This document shows positions 17,032 through 25,448 of a DNA stretch of 64,000 nucleotides, piece by piece. Below the pieces are notes generated by a model, which was not told the origin of the DNA, made no database searches, and saw only the letters and a program-made list of their open reading frames with translations. The position numbers and the translations under genes were made by a program. Within the stretch, counting starts at the first letter, position 1, and the number at the start of each line of letters is the position of its first letter. This stretch comes from Arthrobacter sp. StoSoilB20 (GTDB taxonomy: Bacteria > Actinomycetota > Actinomycetes > Actinomycetales > Micrococcaceae): positions 62,001 to 126,000 of the forward strand of contig NZ_AP024651.1 in the NCBI RefSeq assembly GCF_019977295.1. Reading direction: 5' to 3'.

Positions 17032-17523
17032 CCTTGCTGCCACGCTGCAGCGTCCCCCAGCGTATGTGGCATGTGTGACCTGCGCAACATTATGGCGGTG
17101 GGCGGCGGGGGCGGCAGCCGTGGCTGAAGATCGTCGGCGTCGGTCACTGTGTACCCATGCTTGGATGGTGAGCCCATACCCAACTGTCCCGGAAGTTGTC
17201 TTTGTGACTGTTGTTTGTGAGAGAAGTTTTGGGACAACATACGGGACTGAAATGTTACGTGGATGCTCAATCGGCAATGCACCAGTGCTCAAAAGTGCCT
17301 TGATGAGTGCCCTGAAGCCGTCTGCAAGATGCCCGGGAGTGGACGCTCTTTAAGTCCGCCTAACGGGTACTTCGCGGCGGGGGGTGCTGCTACGGCCAAA
17401 AACAGCCTGGTGGGACCGTCCCAACGTGGGTGTCCCAGTTCCAAGGAACTGGGACACTCTCAGGCCGTTGTACGGACCCCACCATCCGTAGGCGATGCTG
17501 GGTGGTGGGGTTGGGAGCGGTTT
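17032..17523. other. Gene-free stretch with inverted repeats at the left edge of the toxin island
   Basis: No convincing gene in about 490 bases. It holds an imperfect 15-base inverted repeat (13 of 15 match; 17186-17200 and 17233-17247, GTCCCG...GTTGTC arms) and the perfect 28-bp palindrome at 17430-17457. Base composition around 17,160-17,250 is richer in A and T than its surroundings, suggesting foreign or non-coding DNA. Confidence 0.5.
17430..17457. repeat. 28-bp palindrome, left copy
   Basis: Perfect inverted repeat: GTGTCCCAGTTCC, two bases AA, then GGAACTGGGACAC. A near-identical copy is at 22809-22836. The two enclose the large toxin gene, its immunity gene and a gene fragment. Confidence 0.75.
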
Positions 17524-18717
17524 TTAGGCTTTCCTCGGTGGGTTGTAGATGCCTGGGGGGAGGTCTAGGGGTTCGCGGTTGCGGAGGACTTCAGGGATAA
17601 CAGACGCGACTGCGAGGGGTGCCACTTGATGGTCGGTGTAGGTTGCGGAGTATTCGGCCGGGATCCACGGTAAGTTTTCGGGACCGAGAACGTCCGCAAG
17701 TGCGTCGCGGTCCAGTGGCTCGTCGCTGAAAGCACGGAACACCCCCCCGTTGTGCTCTTCGGCAGTTGGACCAAGAAAATGACCAATTTCGGGTGCGAGC
17801 CGGGGTCCGGCCCATACCCACCAGAGGGGGTAGGGCGGGAAGCCTACCCATTGATCTGGCGGAAGCCGAAAGAATGGACGGCGCGGCATGTATTGGCCGC
17901 GTTCCACTTCGGCGGAGGCATAGACCGCGCCGAGCTCGGTAGCTACGGCGAGGAAAAAGCGTCGGAGTGCGCTCCTGAGTGCGTCATCGGCGAGGTTCGG
18001 CCCGTCCACGACCAGGGTGATTCGGGTGAACGGAATACCCCAGGCGCGCTCCGGACCGTCAATTTTCCCGAAAGTGATAGGTGAGGGATTTTTGTAGTGG
18101 ACTTCCCATTTGTTGGCTTTGCTGCTGTAGTACTCGGTGATGAACCCTTCGGGACCTGTCGAGTCGAAGTGCTGGTACGGTTCGTAGTTCCCGAACCGCA
18201 CCGGGACGGCTTCGGGGAGGAGTTCCTGTGCTAGTTGTAGGTAGCGTTCGAGAAAGTCCGTCGGCAGGTCATCTTCCAAAAGCATCCAGCTAAGCCAGAC
18301 ACTGAGGGGCTCCTGTTTTTGCTCTGGCTGCGATGCGACCTTAGCAGTTCGGGGCTGGGGCCATACCTCGTCTGTTTGTTCGTCCAGAACCATCCCGTGG
18401 CAGGCTTTGGCCAGTTTCCGGGCGAAGCGGACACCGTGGGGGATCTCAGCCTCCTGGGTTCCTTCCACTAGGACCTGGAACATCGTCGTCACCTCAGGCA
18501 GGACCGCGGTGATCTCGACGGGGATGTCTTCGACTTCTACCGGGAATGGCCCGTCCACGGTGAAGCTGTAGCTGCGTTTCACCCCGCGTAGCACCACCAC
18601 ACCGGTGTCGTTGGTGTTGGCTGAGTCGACACGCAGGCCACGGGTGTTTCCCACGAGCAGCAGCACCTGCTCAATAGTCGGGGTTTCCGGACAGTAGACC
18701 GTCAGGTCATAGGACAT
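17524..18717 (-). CDS. Hypothetical protein, probable immunity partner of the ALF-repeat toxin
   Basis: A 397-residue soluble protein, no signal peptide or membrane segment. It has an N-terminal region (MSYDLTVYCPETPTIEQVLLL) and a central FGNYEPYQHFDSTGPEGFI block; Trp and Pro are frequent near the C terminus (FPPYPLWWVWAGPRL). I do not recognise a named domain with certainty. It sits immediately downstream of the nuclease-tailed toxin, 30 bases away on the same strand, the position of the immunity gene in polymorphic toxin loci, which is the basis for the call. GGGAAG precedes the ATG. Confidence 0.6.
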   Translation of the reverse strand: MSYDLTVYCPETPTIEQVLLLVGNTRGLRVDSANTNDTGVVVLRGVKRSYSFTVDGPFPVEVEDIPVEITAVLPEVTTMFQVLVEGTQEAEIPHGVRFARKLAKACHGMVLDEQTDEVWPQPRTAKVASQPEQKQEPLSVWLSWMLLEDDLPTDFLERYLQLAQELLPEAVPVRFGNYEPYQHFDSTGPEGFITEYYSSKANKWEVHYKNPSPITFGKIDGPERAWGIPFTRITLVVDGPNLADDALRSALRRFFLAVATELGAVYASAEVERGQYMPRRPFFRLPPDQWVGFPPYPLWWVWAGPRLAPEIGHFLGPTAEEHNGGVFRAFSDEPLDRDALADVLGPENLPWIPAEYSATYTDHQVAPLAVASVIPEVLRNREPLDLPPGIYNPPRKA

Positions 18718-18747
18718 AAAGAACTTCCCTTTCCCTTCCGAGACTTT

Positions 18748-21700
18748 CTAGTGAATCGTGTCAGGGAAAGGTAAGAACTTGATCTTTCCTGCGGCGATAA
18801 GGTCCCGCACCTCCTTTGAAGTGTCGGCGATATCACCGGTTCCCTTCGTGCTTGCACGTGTGTAGACGATCAGTGTGCCCTTGGCTGGTTTGGTGGCGTC
18901 ACCGTAATCGGCGTACTTAAGGAAGTCCCGGATTTGGCTTGTCATCCTGAACTGCTTTACATTCTTGACCTCGATGACATTACCAGTTAGTTTCCCACCG
19001 ATTTGTTCCATGTGGTCGGGGAATCGCATTCTGCTCATCCCGTTGATCTTGACGCCTGTCTTCCCCGAGAGGCTGACGCCAAGTAGCTGTTCGACCGCGT
19101 GTTCGCCCCATCGTCCGATGAGTGAAGCTCCCTTGGGCGGTGTTGCGAAGGCGGGGTTGAGGTTATCGAAGCCGCAACTGTGGGCGGATGCCCTTTGCAT
19201 GAGGGGCTGGCTGGTGCCTGTCGGGTTCTTTCTATACACACCAGCGGTGACGACGAGGGTAGATGCTCCTGAGAGGGCACTGACCCTGCCCGCACCCCCG
19301 ACTGAGCAGACGGCTGGGTTGTTGGCGTTCTTTTCAATCGCCTTGATGGCGTCTTGGTGGCGAGTGAAGAAGGCTGCTGCTTTGGGGAGGATGCGGCCGA
19401 CGAGGGCGATGGCTTCGGCTGCTTTGAAGAGTTTGCCGATGGGTAGTACGCCGATGAGCGCCATGCCGCAGGCTCCGATGTCGCCCTTGGTGAAGCAGTT
19501 GATGATGTCGGTGACTCCGAAGAAGTCCAGGAGGAGCTGGCCGCCTTCCTTGATGATGAAGTCGGTAATGTCACCTTCGGCGAGAGTTTCGTGCGCCTTG
19601 CGGAGTTCCTCTGCCGCTTCAGGGCCGCCGGCAGCTTCGGCTGCTGCGAGCTCGTCCGGGCTGACGTCGCCGGTGGTGTTCGCGGCAGCTTTTGCCATGT
19701 TGGCGGCGGCGTCTTCCTCGCGTTGGAGGTTGGTGGCGATGGTGACTGCTTCTGTGGCTGCCGCGGCTGCGGCTTCGGCGTCCTTGCCCGCGTTGACGGC
19801 TGATTGCTGTGCGTTGGCAGCTGCTTGGCTTGCCGTGGCGGCCGCGGCTGCCGCGTTGCTCGCGGAGGTTGCTGCGTCGGCTGCGTGGGCTTGCGCCGTT
19901 TTGGCGTCGGCGCGTGCTTGTTCGGCAGCTTGTCGGGCTGTTGCGAGTGATTGCTCGGCTTGCGCTGCTGAGTCTTTTGCTTGGTTGGCTTGGGTCACTG
20001 CTGTTGCAGCTGAGGCCGCGGCGTTGTTTTTGTACGTTGCTGCCTGGGCGGCGTAGTTGTTGGCATCGGCGCTGGCTTGCCGGGCGACTGCGGCTACCCG
20101 TGCGGCTTCGTACGCGTCGGCCTGTGCCTGGAAGGCGTACTTGGCTGCCTTGGAGATGTTGGCGTCGATAGCGGCGACGTGCGATTTTGTTTCGAGGTCG
20201 CGGGCTGTGGCCTCTTTAAGGCGGGATTTGATGAAATACCGCATGGCAGAGACGGGACCTTCGAGTGCTACCTCGGCTGCGACCCGTGCTTCGGGGCCGC
20301 CGGTGTCCAGGACATAGGTGGCCGCGATGCGGTCATCGAGGTCTTTCTGGGCCTGGTATTGCTCTTCAAGGAAGATCCTGACCGCGTTAGGGTCTGCGCT
20401 ATCGAGTGCGTTGGAAGCCGCGGCGCGGACGTGCTGGCCTCCGGTGTCCAACAGGTAGGTGGCTCGGACGCGCATTTCGCCGGCTTCGAGCTGGTACCGG
20501 GTGGTGGTGACGAATTCAGCAACGGCTTCCTCGCCACTATCCAGGGCTTCCTGGGCGGCGATGGTGATCGCCAAGGGGGCTTTGTAGGCGTAGGTCATTG
20601 CTTCGTCGAACTGGTCTTGTTCGAGCGCGACCTGGCGGCCGGTTTTGATGTAAGCGACGATGCCGGCGTCGTCGCCGGTCAGAGCTGCTTCGGCACCAGC
20701 TTTGACCCAGGATCCGCCGATCTTTGCCAGACCGAGAATTGCCTTCCTGGCCGCTGGCATGAGTGAGGCGATATTCGCCCCGGGCGCGGTGAGCTGGGTC
20801 AGGAGCTGCTGGGTGGTCGCCGCGTCGGTTTTGGCTTGGTCTTTGGATGTTTTTTCGGTGCTGAGGCGGATCGCTTCGACCTCTTTTGCCGCCGCAGCTT
20901 GGGCGATTCCGTATTCGCGTTCGGTAGCCAGCCGTTCGGAATCAACAGAACGGGCCTGCGCTGCTGTGTTTTTGGCGAGTGTTACGGCTGCTGTGGCGGC
21001 GTTCGCGGCACTGATGGCGTTATTCGCTGCGGTGGTGGCCCGCTGAGCATTGAGGTCGGCTTGCCCGGCGGCTGCCGCTGCCTGATCTGCCGCTGCGGCG
21101 GCGTTGTTGGCGTTGATGATGGCTGCTGCGGCTGCTGCACTTGCTTCGTTGGCTGCAGCGGTGGCTTGCGCGGCGAGGGACGCGACCTTCCGGACGGCAG
21201 CGTCGGCGCGGTTAGCCGCATTCTTGGCCCTGTCCGCGGCCGCCCGGGCTTTGGCGGCTTCCTCGGCGGACACGCCGGCTTCGCCAGCCGCTGCTGCTGC
21301 AAGGTTAGCGGCGTCGATGGCGTTTTGTTGCGCGCCGCCAGCAGCGTTCGCCGCGTTCAGGGATTCTTGGATCGCGACACGGGATGCGTCGGCGGCGTCC
21401 TTGGCGAACTGCGCGTTCTTTGCCGCGTCGCGGGCTACTTCTGCGGCTGTGCGGGCAGCTGAGGCCATGCCGGCGTTGCTGGCAGCGGAGGACGCTGCAA
21501 CAAGGGCGTTGGATGCGGCGATGTTCGCTCGGGAGGTTGCCGCCGCGGCGTTGGAAGCGGCGTTGGCTGCGGCGAGCATCGCCTGGCGTGCTTCCTGAGC
21601 GGCGCTGACGGCGATATCTGCTGCGTTGGCTGCCTGGTCAGCGAGGCTGGCTGCACGTTTGGCTGCCGACGTGGCTTTCTCTGCGTTGCGTTGTCCTTGG

Positions 21701-22368
21701 GCGGCTTCGGCTTTGGCCTTCTCCAGCGCTTGTTTTGCTGCCAAAGAGGCCGCGACGGCCTGTTTGGAGGATTCCTGGGCCTTGAGCTTTTCCCCACGGG
21801 CGATGTCACTGGCTGCCTTGGCCTGATCTACCAGTTGCTGGATGGAGGCTGTTTCGATGTCCCTGGCGGCGGCGACGAATTGTCCGTATCGGAGGAAGTC
21901 CTCGATGAGCTGGGGGGAACCGGTATCGAGGGCAGCTTGGGCGGCGAGTTTGACGCTTTTCGAACCTGAATCAATCAGTCGGTACGTCGCGATCCGATTA
22001 TCAAGCTCCTGTGCCTTGACCTTGCCAGTGAGAAGAAAGTCCTGGATGTTCTGTTCGGTGCCGTGGTCGAGCATCTTGGACGCAGAAGACCGGACATGCG
22101 GGGTCCCGGAGTCGAGCAGGAACGTGACTTGGGTGCGGTTGTCGCCGACCCAGGCTGCGCGCCAGCCCTGAGTGACGAAAGTGTTCATGGCGGCGTCACC
22201 CTCGCTGAGAGCCTTCGAGGCACCGGCTCGGACGTGCTCCCCACCGATCATGGAGAGCCTAACCACCGTCAGGCGAAGGTCCTGACGTAGGGCGACGTCT
22301 TGGGGCGCGTAGGTTTCGCCGCTGGCCACGTCGCGGAATTTCTTCATGGCATCCGGACCGCCCAGCAA
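18748..22368 (-). CDS. ALF-repeat polymorphic toxin with C-terminal nuclease-like domain, 5'-truncated
   Basis: A 1206-codon frame. Order: ALF repeats (about 10-170, e.g. KALSEGDAAMNTFVTQGWRA), an Ala-rich coiled coil (170-490), a second ALF block (510-720), a second coiled coil (730-890), a pretoxin-like hydrophobic segment (FFGVTDIINCF..GMALIGVLPIGKLF), and a tail of about 128 residues resembling restriction-endonuclease-fold toxins (Tox-REase-7 type) with D1118 in RFPDH, E1133-V-K1135 and Q1145. The tail would cut nucleic acid. The first codon is a TTG with no ribosome-binding site, a stop lies at 22393-22395, and no secretion signal remains, so the gene has lost its 5' end and may be silent. 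Confidence 0.8.
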   Translation of the reverse strand: MLGGPDAMKKFRDVASGETYAPQDVALRQDLRLTVVRLSMIGGEHVRAGASKALSEGDAAMNTFVTQGWRAAWVGDNRTQVTFLLDSGTPHVRSSASKMLDHGTEQNIQDFLLTGKVKAQELDNRIATYRLIDSGSKSVKLAAQAALDTGSPQLIEDFLRYGQFVAAARDIETASIQQLVDQAKAASDIARGEKLKAQESSKQAVAASLAAKQALEKAKAEAAQGQRNAEKATSAAKRAASLADQAANAADIAVSAAQEARQAMLAAANAASNAAAATSRANIAASNALVAASSAASNAGMASAARTAAEVARDAAKNAQFAKDAADASRVAIQESLNAANAAGGAQQNAIDAANLAAAAAGEAGVSAEEAAKARAAADRAKNAANRADAAVRKVASLAAQATAAANEASAAAAAAIINANNAAAAADQAAAAAGQADLNAQRATTAANNAISAANAATAAVTLAKNTAAQARSVDSERLATEREYGIAQAAAAKEVEAIRLSTEKTSKDQAKTDAATTQQLLTQLTAPGANIASLMPAARKAILGLAKIGGSWVKAGAEAALTGDDAGIVAYIKTGRQVALEQDQFDEAMTYAYKAPLAITIAAQEALDSGEEAVAEFVTTTRYQLEAGEMRVRATYLLDTGGQHVRAAASNALDSADPNAVRIFLEEQYQAQKDLDDRIAATYVLDTGGPEARVAAEVALEGPVSAMRYFIKSRLKEATARDLETKSHVAAIDANISKAAKYAFQAQADAYEAARVAAVARQASADANNYAAQAATYKNNAAASAATAVTQANQAKDSAAQAEQSLATARQAAEQARADAKTAQAHAADAATSASNAAAAAATASQAAANAQQSAVNAGKDAEAAAAAATEAVTIATNLQREEDAAANMAKAAANTTGDVSPDELAAAEAAGGPEAAEELRKAHETLAEGDITDFIIKEGGQLLLDFFGVTDIINCFTKGDIGACGMALIGVLPIGKLFKAAEAIALVGRILPKAAAFFTRHQDAIKAIEKNANNPAVCSVGGAGRVSALSGASTLVVTAGVYRKNPTGTSQPLMQRASAHSCGFDNLNPAFATPPKGASLIGRWGEHAVEQLLGVSLSGKTGVKINGMSRMRFPDHMEQIGGKLTGNVIEVKNVKQFRMTSQIRDFLKYADYGDATKPAKGTLIVYTRASTKGTGDIADTSKEVRDLIAAGKIKFLPFPDTIH

Positions 22369-22388
22369 CGCGGCTTCGGCAGCTTCGC

Positions 22389-22754
22389 AAATTCACCGCC
22401 GAGGGTGGCTCCTTCCTTATCTTCGAAACCGAAACCGTATATCAAGCGTCCTGGATCTCGTGCATGGACAAATTCGTGGAGCTGCTCGGCTACAAACCAG
22501 GCCCGCTCGGGGCCTTGGTCACCATCCCCGCCACGAACATGCTCTGCCTGCACCTGGTCACAGAATCCACCAGCATCAACGACTTCAGCGCAATGCTCAT
22601 GTTTGCAGGTAACGTCCACACACAGCACCCATCCCCGCTGACCCCACTGCTCTACTGGTGGAACGGCACCACCGTAGAACCCATCTCCGGAACAGACGGC
22701 GAAGACGTAAACCTCTACCTGCCCGACGAACTCCTCAACGTGCTGCAAAGCTAA
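22389..22754 (+). pseudogene. 3' fragment of an unidentified plus-strand gene
   Basis: The frame reads FTAEGGSFLIFETETVYQ..MDKFVELLGYKPGPLGALVTIPATNML and ends LYLPDELLNVLQS, a coherent soluble protein tail of about 121 residues. The frame becomes unlike protein to the left of about 22,389, precisely where the opposing ALF toxin loses its own start. An internal ATG at 22464 would give 96 residues but without a ribosome-binding site. I do not recognise the family. It is read as a gene truncated by the same event as the toxin. Confidence 0.55.
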
Positions 22755-22808
22755 CAAAACGGCAAATAGTGGAGTATTACGCAGCAGGCCCGGAACGGAG
22801 GTCGCAGG

Positions 22809-22836
22809 GTGTCCCATTTCCATGGAACTGGGACAC
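22809..22836. repeat. 28-bp palindrome, right copy
   Basis: GTGTCCCATTTCC, AT, GGAACTGGGACAC. The right arm is identical to that at 17445-17457 and the left arm differs by one base from a perfect match. Confidence 0.75.
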
Positions 22837-22998
22837 TCATTCAGCAGCTGCCTTGCCCTTCCGCTCCTTGGCGGACCAACTTCATCTCTGACCTGTGCCG
22901 GCTTCCTCGACGGCCAGCAATCGCAGCCACCCGTGCCCCTGATGGCCACGGTGTCCGCGTCCGAGCGATGCCGTGGATTTATGTCCTTACCTTACTCC

Positions 22999-23037
22999 GG
23001 AGGATGTGCACGGAAACTCAGGAGGATGTGCACGGAA
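22999..23037. repeat. Direct repeat of 17 bp, period 22
   Basis: GGAGGATGTGCACGGAA occurs at 22999-23015 and 23021-23037. TGTGCAC is itself palindromic at its centre (GTGCAC). Possibly an insertion-sequence end or footprint. Confidence 0.5.
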
Positions 23038-23119
23038 TCGTTCGTATTCGTGCACCCGAACCCTTGACGCCAGGGTCCCGAGGTCTGCGTCAAATCTCGG
23101 TTATGCATGGGTTTGGGTG

Positions 23120-23683
23120 CTAGTCCCACCAGAGTTCGATGAGAGCGGTCCTGCCTGGGTTAGTGGAGATGATGGCGATTTCGTCGCAGGCTTGTTCCAG
23201 TTCGTCTTGGATTTTAGGTAGGTCCGGGACGGCCAGGACGAGGGTGGCGTTGTCTGTGTCCGAGAGGTGCACTGGCACAGCGCCGGCCAGCCGGTTCCAG
23301 CGGCGTAGCAGCGCCGCGAGTTCGGTCCGTGTGCCCAGGTTGTCGGCGCCCTCCCATTCAAGGGCGTGGACGACGTCACCGGGATTCTCGACCTGGACAG
23401 CAACCAGGTTCCCTACACTGACGCTGTATGCCGGAACCTCTGCGGGGCCTTGTTCTTCCCATGCTTCGGCGAGTTCCTCAGGGTCTGAGGGTTCCGCTCC
23501 GTAGGTGAAGACATGCCAGCCCGGTAGTTTCCCTGTGAGCTCCCGCTGAACCTGCCACGATGCCTCGCCGGCCAGCTCGGGGTCCCAGACCAGCGCCGGC
23601 ACACCGGCCGGGGTCACTGCCTGGAGCGGAGAGGGAAACCCGTGTCCGGTGAGAATTTTTTGAATCTCGTCCACCGTTGTCAC
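23120..23683 (-). CDS. DUF4253-like protein, probable immunity protein
   Basis: A 187-residue acidic protein. Its C-terminal half follows the DUF4253 pattern: LLRRWNRLAGAVPVHLSDTDNATLVLAVPDLPKIQDELEQACDE and a terminal ELWWD. The N-terminal half (VDEIQKILTGHGFPSPLQAV) is less clear. Such proteins occur as predicted immunity proteins in polymorphic toxin loci. The GTG at 23683 is preferred because AGGAAGA lies six bases upstream; an ATG five codons earlier lacks one. It follows the paralogous immunity-like pair on the same strand. Confidence 0.6.
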   Translation of the reverse strand: MTTVDEIQKILTGHGFPSPLQAVTPAGVPALVWDPELAGEASWQVQRELTGKLPGWHVFTYGAEPSDPEELAEAWEEQGPAEVPAYSVSVGNLVAVQVENPGDVVHALEWEGADNLGTRTELAALLRRWNRLAGAVPVHLSDTDNATLVLAVPDLPKIQDELEQACDEIAIISTNPGRTALIELWWD

Positions 23684-23723
23684 GTCTCTTCCTGTCATTT
23701 CCGTGGCTCGAGGACTCCGTCGT

Positions 23724-24491
23724 TTAGCGTCCGACAGGTGGGATATCCCTGTTTTCCCGTCCGGCGCGGGCTTCGGCCAGGGTGAAGGTTTTGTTTTTTG
23801 AGTGATTGTTGAAGTCCACAAGTATCCCGCGTCCGTTGGGGACGTAGAAGTCTTCGTTGAAGGGATCAAGGCCTAGGTTCTGGCAGTACCTGACGAGCAT
23901 GTCGTGGGTGAACCGGTCGGTGGCCCTGACTGACTTGTAGGCTTCCTTGTCCTCAAAATCAGCGAACGCCGTACCGTCCCTGTCGAACACCCATCTGTCA
24001 TCGTTGACCAAGCTGACATAGGAAGCGAATTCCTCAGACCCCATCACCATGATCTTGCGGACACCATATCTTCCTCGGTACTCGGGATAGCTCTTCTTGT
24101 CCACAGAGTGTGGGATCTCCGTGACTGTCACCGAGCGGATGCCCCGTGCCTGTGAGTATCGAAAATAGAGCATCGAGCTAAGGTCTGGACCTGAGACGGA
24201 GTTATTCACAGCAGCGGTCCATTCTGGGTTCTTGGTCTCCAGGAACAGATGCCTCCCTCCACTGTCCAGCGGCACCAACCTGGCGAACTGTTCCTCCAAA
24301 GTCCCAGTGGCCTCGATCATCAAGGCATCGTCCTTATTTTGAGCTTTCGACTGATTCCATTCATGCCAAACCTTGGCTGCTTCCTCCAGCGGCGCGTTGA
24401 TAAACGACAACGTATTCGTCACCGGCGCCCACTTGCTGCCAAGCAACAACTGGGAGGCAAGCTGATCCGCCTGGATCAACTGTTTCTGCAT
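23724..24491 (-). CDS. Immunity-like protein, paralogue 2
   Basis: A 255-residue soluble protein similar over its whole length to the gene at 24650-25417: shared blocks LLLGSKWAPVTN, SFINAPLEEAA, VTEIPHS, YGVRKIMV, MLVRYCQNLGLDPFNEDFYVPNG and LAEARAGRENRDIP. The family is found in actinobacterial toxin loci, so immunity is the likely role; the fold is not assigned. ATG 24491 with GAGG upstream makes it the same length as its paralogue. The frame stays open upstream to 24587 and beyond, which may be a remnant of another coding sequence. Confidence 0.65.
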   Translation of the reverse strand: MQKQLIQADQLASQLLLGSKWAPVTNTLSFINAPLEEAAKVWHEWNQSKAQNKDDALMIEATGTLEEQFARLVPLDSGGRHLFLETKNPEWTAAVNNSVSGPDLSSMLYFRYSQARGIRSVTVTEIPHSVDKKSYPEYRGRYGVRKIMVMGSEEFASYVSLVNDDRWVFDRDGTAFADFEDKEAYKSVRATDRFTHDMLVRYCQNLGLDPFNEDFYVPNGRGILVDFNNHSKNKTFTLAEARAGRENRDIPPVGR

Positions 24492-24649
24492 GAATCGGTT
24501 CCTCGTTTCCGTCGTCCCAACGCTGGCGGGACGGGCGCTGTCTAAGTTGTAGTTCCGCTTGCCGATTCGCAGATCCTTCGCGAGCAACGAACGGTCGTTG
24601 AGCGTCGCTGTTTCGTAGTCCAGTTGGTCGATTGAGGTGCCCGGTCGAG

Positions 24650-25417
24650 TCAGGTTCGTGGAACGTCCCGGTCCTCGTTACCGGCCCGCGCTTCGGCCAA
24701 GGTGTATTCCTTTACGGGGTAACTGACGATGCTTTCCACGAGAATGGCGCGACCGTTGGGAACGTAGAAGCCTTCATTGAAGGGGTCGAGTCCCAAGTGC
24801 CGGCAGTAGTCCACCAACATTTCATGGGTGAAACGCTCCGCCTTTCGCGGCCGGCCATAAGCTGCTGTGTTCTCGAAGTCGAAGGGGTCGCCGTTGGAGA
24901 TGAAGACCCATTTGTCCTCGTTGATCACAGCAACCGTGCGTGCGAAACCTCCAGGCCCGACCACTTGGAGTTTACGGGCCCCGTAGCAGCCTCGGTATTG
25001 ATCTTGACGAGTTTTCTTTTCCAGCGTGTGGGGGATCTCGGTTACGATAACGGACCTGATCTTCCTCTTTTGCCCGTATTGGACGGTCAAGACCGAATGA
25101 AGGTCCGGACTCCTGGAGGAATTTTCTACTGCCAGGGTCCAGTTGGGATTGGCCGTCTCCAAAAAGAGAACTCTTGTCACCGATCCCAAGGGCAGGAGTG
25201 CGCCTAGCAGGTCCTCAAGCCCACCATGATGGGCCGATGTGACAACCCCTTCCTTGCCCTCGTAGTCCCTGGACTCCTCCCACTCACGCCAAATGCCTGC
25301 GGCGTCCTCCAGGGGCAGGTTGATGAACGAAAGCCGATTGGTGATAGGCGCCCATCGGCTGCCCAGCAACAGCTCAGCAGCCAGCGCGTCACCATCACTG
25401 ACACTTCTTACCACCAC
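24650..25417 (-). CDS. Immunity-like protein, paralogue 1
   Basis: A 255-residue soluble protein, tandem paralogue of the next gene: LLLGSRWAPITN, SFINLPLEDAA, VIVTEIPHTLEK, YGARKLQV, MLVDYCRHLGLDPFNEGFYVPNGR, LAEARAGNEDRDVP. GTG at 25417 has a strong GGAGGAGG site. It lies directly downstream (32 bases) of an orphan nuclease-like toxin tail, the classical position of a cognate immunity gene. The function is inferred from that context. Confidence 0.68.
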   Translation of the reverse strand: MVVRSVSDGDALAAELLLGSRWAPITNRLSFINLPLEDAAGIWREWEESRDYEGKEGVVTSAHHGGLEDLLGALLPLGSVTRVLFLETANPNWTLAVENSSRSPDLHSVLTVQYGQKRKIRSVIVTEIPHTLEKKTRQDQYRGCYGARKLQVVGPGGFARTVAVINEDKWVFISNGDPFDFENTAAYGRPRKAERFTHEMLVDYCRHLGLDPFNEGFYVPNGRAILVESIVSYPVKEYTLAEARAGNEDRDVPRT

Positions 25418-25448
25418 GGCCTCCTCCGTTCCTCTCCGTTGACCAGTC

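Larger units (their letters stand above)
22755..23119. other. Gene-free stretch with palindrome and direct repeats
   Basis: About 365 bases without a convincing gene. It contains the right copy of the 28-bp palindrome (22809-22836) and a 17-bp direct repeat GGAGGATGTGCACGGAA at 22999-23015 and 23021-23037. The second copy is followed by an inverted ATTCGTGCA. The pattern looks like the footprint of past recombination. Confidence 0.5.

Noticed and set aside
19591..22171. Long plus-strand open frames opposite the ALF toxin
   Set aside because: They arise because the Ala/Gln/Asn-rich minus-strand gene has few stops on the other strand; they have repetitive composition and no ribosome-binding sites.
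22344..22949. Minus-strand frame as the missing toxin N-terminus
   Set aside because: It is in a different frame, contains no ALF repeat or signal peptide, and is antisense to the plus-strand fragment.
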